This document shows, piece by piece, positions 54,371 to 63,599 of a stretch of 64,000 bases of DNA. A model generated the notes under the pieces. That model worked only from the letters and a program-made list of their open reading frames with translations, was not told where the DNA came from and did not search any database. The stretch lies in the NCBI RefSeq assembly GCF_014697075.1, contig NZ_JACJRE010000024.1, positions 48,791 to 112,790 on the forward strand, read 5' to 3'. Numbering within the stretch: position 1 is the stretch's first letter; every line of letters starts with the position of its first letter. The DNA is from Tolypothrix sp. FACHB-123 (GTDB taxonomy: Bacteria; Cyanobacteriota; Cyanobacteriia; Cyanobacteriales; Nostocaceae). Made by a program: the position numbers and the translations under genes.

Positions 54371-54715
54371 TTACCAACCTGTTTCCGCTTTCTGAAAAAC
54401 GTAAGCAGCTACTTCCAAAATTTCCTCATTACTTAACTTATTTTTAAAGGCAGGCATAGCGTTTTTGCCGTTCTGTACCTGGTGGATAATTGCTTTAATA
54501 CCTTCTTGATTATAGTTTTCTAGGTAATCTGATAATGCCTCCTTTTTCAGAGTTTTATGGCTAATGAGGATGTTACCGCCACCTATATGGCAAGAAGAAC
54601 AGTTGGCATCAAAGATTTTGGCTCCTGCTGATGCTTCGATAGCAAATGCTGGCAAAATGAATGTGAATTTCAAAAAGGCGATCGCCAACAGCAGTATAAA
54701 TAAAATTATTCTCAA
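54371..54715 (-). CDS. petJ: Cytochrome c6
   Basis: About 114 residues from TTG 54715. This start is chosen because GAGGAG lies six bases upstream, although the frame is open to 54751. A signal peptide ends in ILPAFA-IEA. The mature protein has the heme motif CSSCH near residue 40 of the precursor, and NAMPAFKNKLSNEEI with the axial Met near the C-terminus. It is a soluble lumenal c-type cytochrome that carries electrons from cytochrome b6f to photosystem I or cytochrome oxidase, and replaces plastocyanin under copper limitation. It lies next to petE, its functional alternative. The mature length, about 86 residues, is normal. Confidence 0.92.
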   Translation of the reverse strand: MRIILFILLLAIAFLKFTFILPAFAIEASAGAKIFDANCSSCHIGGGNILISHKTLKKEALSDYLENYNQEGIKAIIHQVQNGKNAMPAFKNKLSNEEILEVAAYVFQKAETGW

Positions 54716-55186
54716 GATATTCTCCTCGCAACAACCATTCGGCAACTGCAAAACCTTCTCCAGTAAGTTTTCTATGGCTGCTAGAAGCCTGAGAGATTAC
54801 CAAATGCTATGTGTACTCTACCCTATGAAGCGCTGATTTCTGTACTGTACAAACAGTATTAAGGGCATAAATATTTAATTTATCTATGATTTAGCATTGA
54901 AAAATTTCAATACTCAACTGATGGGCGTCTATATGGGAAATTTTTCCATTCAGGCTGTTATTTGTTTTGACAGGACAACCTTGGAGTCACAGCTTATCCC
55001 TAGATCTAAATTAGCGGTGTCAAGGTATCTCCTTTCCCTCCATTACCAAACCTGTGCATTTAGCATTCTAGGCAGGGATGATACTCAACACCGCTGATTA
55101 TCTATATAGTTTAATCACTCTCAGATGATCATTGATTGCTCTGTGCTAATTTCACCAGCGAAGCAAATAAATCATCTAGTATCTAA
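54716..55186. other. Gene-free interval between petJ and petE
   Basis: About 470 bp that should carry the petJ promoter (minus strand) and the petE 3' region. A 66-codon plus-strand frame at 54897-55097 has no recognisable protein character. No operator for the copper regulator could be assigned by eye. Confidence 0.4.
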
Positions 55187-55603
55187 CTATTCAACAACAA
55201 CTTTGCCAACCATACCAGCGCCACGGTGGGGTTCACAGTAGAAGGTGTATTCACCAGTAGGCGCGTCTGCGGCGAAGGTGGTGGTTTGTTTTTGACCAGG
55301 ATTCATCAACAAGTTCTTGTGCGATAAAGATTTGGCTAAATCACCGCTTTTAGCTGGGTTGAGAGCAGCATCAAAGACTATGTTATGGGGAGGAACTTTG
55401 TTGTTCACCCATTCAATTGTATCGCCTGGTTTAACTGTGATCTTTTTAGGTTCAAATGCTAGTTGTCCCTTATCTGTACCTAGTTTGACTTGATAAGTTT
55501 CAGCTGATGCGCTGGGAGTAAAAATAGCAAAGCTGCTAACAACTAAAAGAATTGTCAATACAGCTAGGCCAAAGCGCCGCAAGCTAGCCGAAATTAATTT
55601 CAT
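55187..55603 (-). CDS. petE: Plastocyanin
   Basis: 138 residues including a twin-basic signal peptide (LRRFGLAVLTILLVV...PSASA). The mature protein begins ETYQVKLGTDKGQL. All type-1 copper ligands are visible: His in VPPHNIVFD and Cys, His, Met in YCEPHRGAGM. Plastocyanin carries electrons in the thylakoid lumen from cytochrome f to photosystem I. It lies on the minus strand with petJ (downstream) and psbV2/psbV (upstream). Copper-dependent exchange of petE and petJ expression is known in cyanobacteria; I could not identify the responsible site here. Confidence 0.97.
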   Translation of the reverse strand: MKLISASLRRFGLAVLTILLVVSSFAIFTPSASAETYQVKLGTDKGQLAFEPKKITVKPGDTIEWVNNKVPPHNIVFDAALNPAKSGDLAKSLSHKNLLMNPGQKQTTTFAADAPTGEYTFYCEPHRGAGMVGKVVVE

Positions 55604-55861
55604 GGCTTCTCCTACACAAATGGTTTTTATTTTCCCTTTCCCATTTTAAATAAAAAATACGCCAAATATGACAATCTGTCGTAGATGAATTTTTTTTTAA
55701 TAGTGGACAAAATTTATCTATTATAAATTTAGGCAATCTGGAATAAATACTAGACTGTGTCGCCCCAAAATTATCTAGAGTTTTTAGGCAATAAAAGTAA
55801 ATTTATAGTATAATCTCAAAACCAAAGTTCTCCTGATGGTGGAAAACGGCTCTCTAGGCGT

Positions 55862-56359
55862 TCAAAAATCTTGAGTACCCCAACCTGGAGCTTTCTTGGC
55901 TGCGGTGAGAACAAAAGCCGCTAAATTTTCCACTTGCTGTTGGGAAAGAAAATCTGGGGTTAACTGACGACACCAGTAAGTTTCTTGACTACCATCATAG
56001 GTCATGGGCTGGCGCATAAAGTTTACTAGAGCGTTAATGCGATCGCGCGGTGGATTAGCAGCTTGCAGTGTTTTCAGCGCTAGAGATACTTGGGGATCGG
56101 GTAAAGTCGCACCACCAACATGACAATTAATGCAGTTAGTTTCAAACAGTTTTTTTCCAGCAGATAACTCTGTTGGTGAAAACAGACGAGTATTCCCTTC
56201 ACCATCGATATCTAGTGCAATTGGCTCAGTAACGTGTAAATACCGTCCGATATAAGGATCGATATTGGCAGCTTGAGCGGGTAAAGTACTGCTGTGATAG
56301 ACCAATAAAACAACGAGCAGAACAAAGAATAGATAACGCGCAAAGAATCGATACAGCAT
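55862..56359 (-). CDS. psbV2: PsbV2, cytochrome c-550-like protein
   Basis: 165 residues with a signal peptide (LFFVLLVVLLVYHSSTLPAQA). The heme site is CINCHVGGATLPDPQVSL, and the arrangement of the following helices (INALVNFMRQPMTYDG) matches PsbV. Compared with psbV the C-terminal half diverges, as in the known PsbV2 proteins, which occur next to psbV in several cyanobacteria. The axial ligand may be Cys (TYWCRQ) rather than the His of PsbV, a feature discussed for PsbV2; the position fits but is inferred from alignment by eye. Lumenal; role not well defined. Confidence 0.88.
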   Translation of the reverse strand: MLYRFFARYLFFVLLVVLLVYHSSTLPAQAANIDPYIGRYLHVTEPIALDIDGEGNTRLFSPTELSAGKKLFETNCINCHVGGATLPDPQVSLALKTLQAANPPRDRINALVNFMRQPMTYDGSQETYWCRQLTPDFLSQQQVENLAAFVLTAAKKAPGWGTQDF

Positions 56360-56519
56360 TAGCAGCTAGTTGAAATATTGTGAATGCAGCCAAATGTACT
56401 GAGTGCCCAGTTCTGAGTTCTGAGTTTTCTGGAATTGGGGATCGGAGAGTGGATATTCCCAAATCCCCAGTTCTTTGACTCAGAACCCAGACCTCAGCCC
56501 TCAGTAATAATTACTGGCT

Positions 56520-57011
56520 TTAGTAGTAAATTTTGCCACCTCCCCACTTACTGCCAACAACTTTGGGTTGTAGGAGAATATGACCAGCGATCGCTTTTAA
56601 GTCGTCATCGGTCAAATTTCTCATTTCTGTGAAAATATCTGCACTCTTGGTGCTGGGGTGTAATTCTGAGATATCCTCTTCACCATCATAGGTAGTAGGA
56701 TTTTTCATGTAGTCAACCAAACCTTCAATATTGTTACGGTTTGGTGTAGCCAGTGCTAATGCTTCTGGTTCCAATCCTACGTTTTGGTTAGTCTTGGTAA
56801 CACCCCCAACGTGACATTGAGCGCAAGCGTACTGAAATAAGCGCTTACCTTCTTTAACTTGTTTCAAGCTGAGGACAACTGTATCACCATCAGCATTTAA
56901 TGTTACGGTTCGGATAGCCTCATCCAATTCTACGGCTGTCGCGCTACCGACAATCAGCTGAAACGTTAGTAAAACAGTAGCCACAACAACGCCAATTAAT
57001 CTTCTAAACAT
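56520..57011 (-). CDS. psbV: Photosystem II cytochrome c-550
   Basis: 163 residues from ATG 57011, with GGGGA upstream; the frame extends to 57035 but lacks an RBS there. A signal peptide ends at SATA-VEL. The heme motif CAQCHVGG is followed by TKTNQNVGLEPEALALATP, and the second ligand lies in SELHPSTKSAD (His). PsbV binds the lumenal face of photosystem II and stabilises the Mn4CaO5 cluster. The C-terminal GGGKIYY is typical. The neighbour psbV2 lies 160 bp downstream on the same strand, and petE beyond it. Confidence 0.97.
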   Translation of the reverse strand: MFRRLIGVVVATVLLTFQLIVGSATAVELDEAIRTVTLNADGDTVVLSLKQVKEGKRLFQYACAQCHVGGVTKTNQNVGLEPEALALATPNRNNIEGLVDYMKNPTTYDGEEDISELHPSTKSADIFTEMRNLTDDDLKAIAGHILLQPKVVGSKWGGGKIYY

Positions 57012-57134
57012 GTTTCCCCTTAAAGATTTTGACACTCAACACAGCTAGTTAGCGTTACTCAATCTCTATGTTGTTAATTGTTTTTTGCCATGAGTCAAAG
57101 CCTCGGATAGCCCTTGAGGTGGCTTTGGGAGCAC

Positions 57135-57329
57135 CTAAAAGGTGCTAGTACCTTTTGGGTATTTCTCAGACAATAATTGCGAAATAATTGCCTTTGCAGC
57201 CGCCAACGCCAAACGGGTCTTTTGGTGTTTATCGGCAATTAAGAGGTGGTTGTACAGAGAAAACCCTTTGTCCACAGGAATACTGTAGTCTGCTGCTATC
57301 TCTGCGATCGATAGGTCTGCAAAACCCAT
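57135..57329 (-). CDS. Small conserved cyanobacterial protein near psbV
   Basis: 64 residues starting MGFADLSIAEIAADYSIPVDK. The beginning resembles the small helical domain at the N-terminus of IF-2 and helix-turn-helix folds (xxLSIAEIAxxYxIPVxK), followed by LIADKHQKTRLALAAAKAIISQLL. It looks like a soluble all-helical protein, possibly nucleic-acid binding, which I infer only from the HTH-like pattern. The 3' end overlaps a short inverted repeat AGCACC/GGTGCT. It lies 124 bp upstream of psbV on the same strand. Function unknown. Confidence 0.65.
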   Translation of the reverse strand: MGFADLSIAEIAADYSIPVDKGFSLYNHLLIADKHQKTRLALAAAKAIISQLLSEKYPKGTSTF

Positions 57330-57468
57330 AATGTTTTGTTAACTGATATATAGAGATTAAGTCGCTGTAATACCAATATCACGTTAAGAGTGCAATTTGT
57401 CGCTCAAAATACTGTTCTAGTTCCAGTGGGGATCGTAGAGGTTGGGAAAGACTGTTGACTGCTGACTG

Positions 57469-58305
57469 TTACCCTTTACCTCCAGTAAATGTGACACTTT
57501 GAATAAAGTAGCGGTTGAAAAAGGCATATATTCCTAAAGCTGGTAGGGTAAAGACCATTGAAGCAGCCATGATGTAGTTCCAATAGCTGATGTATTGACC
57601 TTTGAAGGTGTTTAGTCCTAAGGGGAGGGTAAACATTTCTGGGTCAAATAAAATTACTACAGGTAGCAAAAAATTATTCCAGCTACCCATGAAGACAAAA
57701 ACTGCTTGGGCTGCTAGGGCTGGTTTGGCTAAGGGTAAGACAATATAACGAAAAATTCCTAGGGTATTTAAACCATCAAGTTGGGCGGCTTCTTCTAATT
57801 CTTGGGGAAAATTGATGAAAAACTGCCGCATCATGAAAATAAAGGTGGCATTGACCATACTTGGTACGATCGCGCCTTGGTATGTATTTAGCCAACCGAT
57901 CGCTTTTAAAATCAAAAAGGTAGGAATCAAGGTAATCTGAGCAGGAACGGCTAAAACTGCTAAAATCAGCAAAAACCAATATCTTTTGCCTCTAAATTTC
58001 AGTCTAGCTAAGGCATAGCCCGCCATTGAGTTGAGGAGTAAATTTAAAATAGTTACACAAAAGGCAATGAGTACGCTGTTAAATAACCAACGCCAAAATA
58101 GCGGCTCTTGTAAGAATATTTGCTTATAGTTGTCAAAAGTGAAGTTTTGTGGTATTAAATTAGGCTCGCCACTGACAATTTCTGAGAGGGGCTTAAATGA
58201 TGCCGAGAGTGCCCATAAAAAGGGAATGATAGTGATGACGGCATAGGTAATGAGTAAGGCATATAGCAGTACTCTGAGCCAGGAAAAGCGAGAGATGGGA
58301 GTCAC
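57469..58305 (-). CDS. Sugar ABC transporter permease, MalG type
   Basis: 278 residues, six transmembrane helices. The cytoplasmic EAA loop that contacts the ATPase reads EEAAQLDGLNTLGIFRYIVLPLAKPAL, the hallmark of binding-protein-dependent permeases. The N-terminus (ITIIPFLWALSASFKP) and C-terminal NRYFIQSVTFTGGKG are typical of MalG/CUT1 proteins. It overlaps the MalF-type gene by 4 bases, so both are translated together. No ATP-binding or solute-binding gene is present nearby, so these must be encoded elsewhere. From memory, Anabaena has glucoside (GlsP-type) permeases near petE-psbV; the substrate here is unverified. Confidence 0.92.
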   Translation of the reverse strand: MTPISRFSWLRVLLYALLITYAVITIIPFLWALSASFKPLSEIVSGEPNLIPQNFTFDNYKQIFLQEPLFWRWLFNSVLIAFCVTILNLLLNSMAGYALARLKFRGKRYWFLLILAVLAVPAQITLIPTFLILKAIGWLNTYQGAIVPSMVNATFIFMMRQFFINFPQELEEAAQLDGLNTLGIFRYIVLPLAKPALAAQAVFVFMGSWNNFLLPVVILFDPEMFTLPLGLNTFKGQYISYWNYIMAASMVFTLPALGIYAFFNRYFIQSVTFTGGKG

Positions 58306-59210
58306 AGTCTGTCACCTCCAAAAATTCGCCGCTGAATCAAAGCGATCGCGATAATGATGGCTGCTAATAAAAAAGCGATCGCAGCAGCATAACCCATCTG
58401 TAAATTCCGAAATACAGCTTGGTAAATTAGTAGTACCACCGTCAACGTCGCATTATTGGGGCCGCCAGTACCACCAGAAAAGATATAAGATTGGTCAAAT
58501 AATTGAAAAGTCCCAATTACTCCCATCGCCACCACAAAGAAGGTTACAGGGTGAATTATGGGGATGGTAACATGAATAAACTTTTGCCAGCCATTTGCCC
58601 CATCAAGTTCGGCAGCTTCGTAAAGCGACTGGGGGATATCTTGCAACGCTGCTAGGTAAATTACCATATAAAACGGCGCTGTTGACCAAATATTCATAAT
58701 CATAATCCCTTTAAGGGCAACGCCTGGATCTCCTAACCAGTTATATCTAGGTAACCCCACAGCAGCGAGAAAATCATTCAGCAGCCCATCGGTATTATAA
58801 ATCCACATGAAAATCAGTGTCAGCACCGCTGAAGAGGTGACTGTAGGCAAAAAGAATAGGATGCGCCACCAATTTTGCCCGCGAATCCCAGAATTTAGGG
58901 TGACGGCGAGAATTAAGGCGAGGATGGTTTGGCTGGGTACAACTATCGCAACATATTCGGCGGTATTTTTCAACGCAATCCAAACCCGTTCATCTTCAAG
59001 CAAGCGCGTGAAATTACCCAAGCCAATGAACTGATACTCAATACCGCCGAGAAGCTGAACTTTGTGTAGAGAAAGAAAGACAGCATAAAGAATTGGGAGT
59101 ACGACAAAAGTCCCTAAAACCAAAATGGCAGGCATCATAAATAGATATCCAGCCATGTTTTCTGAGATACTCCATCTGGAGTTTCTGTGTCGCCTGCTAA
59201 TTTCCAACAC
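58302..59210 (-). CDS. Sugar ABC transporter permease, MalF type
   Basis: 302 residues with six predicted helices. The EAA loop reads YEAAELDGANGWQKFIHVTIPIIHP. The first helix MAGYLFMMPAILVLGTFVVLPILYAVFLS fits CUT1 permeases. It is the first of a two-gene unit and its stop overlaps the start of the MalG-type gene. Together they would form the membrane channel of a sugar or polyol uptake system driven by an ATPase encoded elsewhere. The start chosen (MLEISRRHRNSRWSISENM) gives a normal cytoplasmic N-terminus. Confidence 0.92.
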   Translation of the reverse strand: MLEISRRHRNSRWSISENMAGYLFMMPAILVLGTFVVLPILYAVFLSLHKVQLLGGIEYQFIGLGNFTRLLEDERVWIALKNTAEYVAIVVPSQTILALILAVTLNSGIRGQNWWRILFFLPTVTSSAVLTLIFMWIYNTDGLLNDFLAAVGLPRYNWLGDPGVALKGIMIMNIWSTAPFYMVIYLAALQDIPQSLYEAAELDGANGWQKFIHVTIPIIHPVTFFVVAMGVIGTFQLFDQSYIFSGGTGGPNNATLTVVLLIYQAVFRNLQMGYAAAIAFLLAAIIIAIALIQRRIFGGDRL

Positions 59211-59423
59211 AATTACTAAGGGGTTAGGGGTTAGTGGCTAGGGGCTAGCTAGTTGTGGGAATAAGAATATCAACAAAATAAACCGATAGCAGCTTGTCGT
59301 TAGTAGCCCATATGCAAGTAGAGAGGCTTACTTACTAAAGTTAACTATAGCTGTAGCTTAGGGAATTATATTATTGCTCCCTATAGGGATACTCACTTAG
59401 TTAGATAAATCACACAATACATA

Positions 59424-61871
59424 ATGTCATATACAGCTTACTTACGCGCCATCAAAAATGAACTTCAGCGAACTGGGAGAAGTAAAAAAAGTCTGCGAGT
59501 CAAAACAATTATGGAGCATTTTGGCTATCAGCGTCGCAGTCAAGCTTTTGTAGATAATTTTAATACAGCTTTAGATGAGTTGGAACTTAATACAGAGCCA
59601 GTATTTGATTTGAATACTCCTTTAGATACTAAATTAGCTATTTCTATTAAAGGTGTCACCCCAGAGAATATATTAGCTAATTCGGCAACAATTTTAGCTA
59701 AATTAAGTGCCGCTCTGCCAGTCAAACATGATTTTTTCTATTACTTATTTGATTTTGGTTCTGAGCAAGAATACGAACGCTTTCAGGTTTGTTTAGATTC
59801 TAATCAACCTGTGGGCATCTTTCTCATACCACAAAAAGAAGATTTCTTTTCTGATATTGTTGGCAAAATTTTAAATTATGAATTAATTAGAAAATATCAA
59901 TATAAAGGTAGCGGGTTTATTCCGAAATCTTCTAATCAAAAATTTACAACTAATATTACTAATGATGATAGCGATGATGAAAAAGAATATTTGCTCTCTG
60001 ATGCCAATATTTATCATTTTTATTTGTCAACTATGACCAGCGTCATCCTAGGTAATACTGCTTTAGATTTACTAGATTGTGAAAAATTTGATGAGCAGTT
60101 TGAGCAGATATCTTTATATGCCAATAAATATAATTCCGAACAATTTTTTATTGTATTTCATTGTCCATCAGCATTAGAGATCCAAGCACAGCAGCAAGAA
60201 GATGCTTTAGGATACCTGGTAGACAGAGTAGCTAGTAAAATTCCTTTTACCTTCACTCTGAGATGTAAATATCCAAATGAAGTGGCAATTCAGGATAAAG
60301 AAGAAATTTATGCTCATTTTCGTCTACTTTTGGAACTTCCATATTATCAAATGGAGGAAGATGAAGCCTCTTTATTGAATTACTTTTTAGAACTGCAAAA
60401 AGCGCAAATATTTGCCGAATCTCAGTTACTACTGAGAATGAAAGCCGAACATTTTTATAAGTTGAAGTGGCAACAAGAAAGTACAGAATATATCTACCTC
60501 AAGTATTTTGCCATTAAAACTTTAGAAAATTTAGGTTATGATTTGTCTCAAATTCACTGTGAATTTGAATTAACTTCTAGAGATCAAGAAGCAAATGATG
60601 ATGATGAAATATCAGATTATGATGAAGAATATCAAAGCGAAATTATTCAAGTTTATGTAGAAAATAAAGTAATTGTTGAAATAGAAACCCTCAAGTATCA
60701 AGAGTTTCAAGATAATAATTTATTTTTAGATTCGATTAAGCGAATTTTACACAAATCCAAAGTATGGCCGAATCAATTGGAGACTTTTTGGCTAGTAGTC
60801 CCTGGTTTTGAAATTGCTCGTAACTATTACCAAATTAAGAAGGCAAAAGAAGTTTTAGAATATAAACTAGCTGGGTATTATAACAATAATTTACAGATTG
60901 TAGTTATGGCTCCTGATTATGAAAATCATCAGTTAGTTCCCGTATCATTTGACTCAATTAATTACCCATCTTTTGATTATGGCGTTAAAAAACAAAGTTT
61001 AGGACAAACATATTTACTTTCCCATCGCGTCCCCGAAAGCAAGCTTAATTTTAGTCAAGTTAAAGGATTGAAAGAGGAAAAAGAGAAATTAAGTAAACTC
61101 CTAAAATTACAAAATAAAGGTTATCAAGATGCTATTAGTGGAATTCTGTTTTATGGCTTACCTGGATGTGGTAAAACTCTGTTAGCGAATGCGTTTGCTA
61201 ACGAATCGGGAAGATATTTCTTTAAGTTTTCACCAGCAGATATTATTAGTGTATGGATAGGACAAAGTCAAAAAAATATTCGAGATATCTTTGCACAAGC
61301 TAAAAAGAAATCTCCCTCGGTGTTATTTATCGATGAATTAGATAGTATTGGCTTTAACCGGAATGAAGATAACGCCCACACAGATCAAAAAGCCACTATT
61401 AATCAATTGTTAATTGAATTGAATAATCTTAGAAATAGTAATGTAATTGTAATTGCTGCTACTAATTATTTAAGTGGAATTGATAGTGCTTTAAAGCGTT
61501 CTGGAAGATTAGATTGGAAGATACCTATTTTTCCTCCAGATAAATGGGAAAGAATAGAGATATTTCAACATTACCTAGGAAAAATTGATTTTCAACAGAT
61601 TATCAATTTTGAGATTTTAGCAGAAAAAAGTGTCAGGTTTACCTCATCTGACATTGAATTAGTATGCAGAGAAGTGAGAAATGCTATCTTGCTTGAAGAA
61701 ATTAGCTCATCACTAACAACTGCTGATATCATCACATATATTCATAACCTGCAAGAGGGTGGTTTAACTCTTAGTGAAGAACAGGTAAAAGGATTTTTGG
61801 ATGAATGTCACAGCTTAAGCGTGAAAAATCCAAAACTGGAAACCTTAAAGTTGGAATGGGATTTGAGTTAA
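59424..61871 (+). CDS. AAA+ ATPase with N-terminal winged-helix-like and nuclease-like regions
   Basis: 815 residues, strikingly A+T-rich compared with neighbours. C-terminal AAA+ module of the FtsH/Cdc48 class: Walker A GLPGCGKT (residues 578-585), Walker B VLFIDELD with Asp637 and Glu638, sensor 1 VIAATNYL, and the second-region-of-homology arginines in ALKRSGRLD. Residues 1-75 (SLRVKTIMEHFGYQRRSQAF) look like a small winged-helix domain. At about 340-460 the pattern YLKYFAIKTLENLGY, acidic linker, VIVEIETLK and TFWLVVPG resembles restriction-endonuclease-like folds, though the usual lysine of PD-(D/E)xK is not obvious. There is no membrane segment or peptidase domain. It may act in DNA defence or remodelling; that is inference. 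Stand-alone gene. Confidence 0.85.
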   Translation: MSYTAYLRAIKNELQRTGRSKKSLRVKTIMEHFGYQRRSQAFVDNFNTALDELELNTEPVFDLNTPLDTKLAISIKGVTPENILANSATILAKLSAALPVKHDFFYYLFDFGSEQEYERFQVCLDSNQPVGIFLIPQKEDFFSDIVGKILNYELIRKYQYKGSGFIPKSSNQKFTTNITNDDSDDEKEYLLSDANIYHFYLSTMTSVILGNTALDLLDCEKFDEQFEQISLYANKYNSEQFFIVFHCPSALEIQAQQQEDALGYLVDRVASKIPFTFTLRCKYPNEVAIQDKEEIYAHFRLLLELPYYQMEEDEASLLNYFLELQKAQIFAESQLLLRMKAEHFYKLKWQQESTEYIYLKYFAIKTLENLGYDLSQIHCEFELTSRDQEANDDDEISDYDEEYQSEIIQVYVENKVIVEIETLKYQEFQDNNLFLDSIKRILHKSKVWPNQLETFWLVVPGFEIARNYYQIKKAKEVLEYKLAGYYNNNLQIVVMAPDYENHQLVPVSFDSINYPSFDYGVKKQSLGQTYLLSHRVPESKLNFSQVKGLKEEKEKLSKLLKLQNKGYQDAISGILFYGLPGCGKTLLANAFANESGRYFFKFSPADIISVWIGQSQKNIRDIFAQAKKKSPSVLFIDELDSIGFNRNEDNAHTDQKATINQLLIELNNLRNSNVIVIAATNYLSGIDSALKRSGRLDWKIPIFPPDKWERIEIFQHYLGKIDFQQIINFEILAEKSVRFTSSDIELVCREVRNAILLEEISSSLTTADIITYIHNLQEGGLTLSEEQVKGFLDECHSLSVKNPKLETLKLEWDLS

Positions 61872-62123
61872 TAGTAGAATAAATCAGGCGATCGCGCCTT
61901 GGAAAATTTTTGTAAATCAATATCTGTGCGGAATCTGAAGACTGATAACTGAAGAAAATGAGGGAGTGTAAAAAATTAACTTTCTGGAAACTTAATTGTG
62001 TCAAAAAGGTTGAAACTACACCGATATTATCGCAAACTACTGCTAATGGTTATAGGAGTAATACCTAACTATAGGTATTGAAAATTCTTGGCGTAAATAA
62101 ACATTTTATAATTAATTAAAAAA

Positions 62124-63485
62124 ATGAATGATGCGCAGATACAAAAGCAGCTTACATTAGGAACTCAGTATTATCAGTCTGGACAATTGCAAGCAGCAAA
62201 AGGTTGTTTTCAGTATATATTACAGCAACAAGCAGATCATGCTAATGCTTGGCATTTTTTAGGATTAATCGCTGAACAAGAAAATCAATACCGAGATGCG
62301 ATCGCATTTATTATAAAATCTCTAAAAATTCAGCCTGACTCAGCTATATTTCACATTAACTTAGGTAATATTTATCAAAAACAAGGAGATGTTCAGCAAG
62401 CAGTTTTACTTTATCAACAAGCATTGAGACTGCAACCAAATAATGTCAATGCTTACTATAATCTTGGATTTATTTATCACGAACAAGGAAAATTAACTGA
62501 AGCGATCGCAGCCTATGAAAAAGCTATTGAATTACAACCTGACTTGGCAGAAGCACACAGTAATTTAGGAATTATATTACTATCTTGTGGTAGATTTATA
62601 GAAGGTTTTGCTGAATTTGAATGGAGATTTCAAACAGAGACATTTCTCCCTATCAAACCAAAAAACCCCATGTGGGATAGTGTAGATATTCAAGGTAAAT
62701 CTATTGTTCTCTGGAATGAACAAGGATTAGGCGATGCGATTCAATTTTCTCGCTATGCTATATTACTGCGAGAACGAGGCGCTAAGGTTATATTTAGCAT
62801 TGAATCACCGTTAATGAAGCTGTTTCAAGAACATTTACTAGAAAAATTTGCAGTAATTCACAAAAATTATTGTAACTTTGATGACTATGATTATCATGCC
62901 TCATTGATGAGCTTACCACGAATTTTTCATACTACCCTTGATACTATTCCTCAGTCTATCCCTTATATATTGGCACCAAATAATTTACCTGCTGGGTATA
63001 TTCTGCCGGCATCTAATGACTATAAAATTGGTATTGTTTGGTCAGCAGCAAAACTTAATCTTGAGTTTCATCAAAAAAAGTCATGTTCGCCAGAATTATT
63101 GATAGACTTACTGCAAATAGGGAATGTATCTCTCTATAGCTTGCAAGTTGGGGAAGATGCACCGCAAATTCAACCTTGGTTAAATAGAGATCGCATTCAG
63201 GATTTGAGTTATTTATTAAATGATTTTGTCGATACAGCTAGCATCATTCATCAACTAGATTTAGTTATTACCGTCGATACAGCCGTAGCACACTTAGCTG
63301 GTGCAATGGGTAAACCTGTATGGGTTTTACTACCTTTCATCCCTGATTGGCGTTGGCAATTACAGGGTGAAAATACACCTTGGTATCCTACAATGTGTTT
63401 ATTTCGCCAAACGAGGCGAGGCGATTGGGAAAGCGTTATGCATCGGGTGAAACAAAGACTAGCAAGTGTTATATCTAATCGCTAA
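62124..63485 (+). CDS. TPR protein with glycosyltransferase-like C-terminal domain
   Basis: 453 residues. Residues 1-160 are four canonical tetratricopeptide repeats (ANAWHFLGLIAEQENQYRDAI, VNAYYNLGFIYHEQGKLTEAI, LAEAHSNLGIILLSCGRF and the preceding copies). From about residue 165 a domain seen behind TPRs in many cyanobacteria and proteobacteria follows: FEWRFQTE, LWNEQGLGDAIQFSRYAILL and near the end ITVDTAVAHLAGAMGKPVWVLL, which resembles the donor-binding end of GT9/GT41-like glycosyltransferases. Such proteins may glycosylate proteins or modify surface sugars. No signal peptide. The donor is unknown. Confidence 0.85.
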   Translation: MNDAQIQKQLTLGTQYYQSGQLQAAKGCFQYILQQQADHANAWHFLGLIAEQENQYRDAIAFIIKSLKIQPDSAIFHINLGNIYQKQGDVQQAVLLYQQALRLQPNNVNAYYNLGFIYHEQGKLTEAIAAYEKAIELQPDLAEAHSNLGIILLSCGRFIEGFAEFEWRFQTETFLPIKPKNPMWDSVDIQGKSIVLWNEQGLGDAIQFSRYAILLRERGAKVIFSIESPLMKLFQEHLLEKFAVIHKNYCNFDDYDYHASLMSLPRIFHTTLDTIPQSIPYILAPNNLPAGYILPASNDYKIGIVWSAAKLNLEFHQKKSCSPELLIDLLQIGNVSLYSLQVGEDAPQIQPWLNRDRIQDLSYLLNDFVDTASIIHQLDLVITVDTAVAHLAGAMGKPVWVLLPFIPDWRWQLQGENTPWYPTMCLFRQTRRGDWESVMHRVKQRLASVISNR

Positions 63486-63599
63486 GCATTGATTTTTGTT
63501 GAATTTAAGTAAGTTGGTAAAGTAGGCGATCGCTCACAAAAGTTATCCTAGAAATTACATCAAGAAATCTCACCATTGCTTCACCTTGAGGTTTTAAAT

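Noticed and set aside
54897-55097. Plus-strand frame of 66 codons between petJ and petE
   Set aside because: No ribosome binding site, no recognisable family and composition like the surrounding non-coding DNA.
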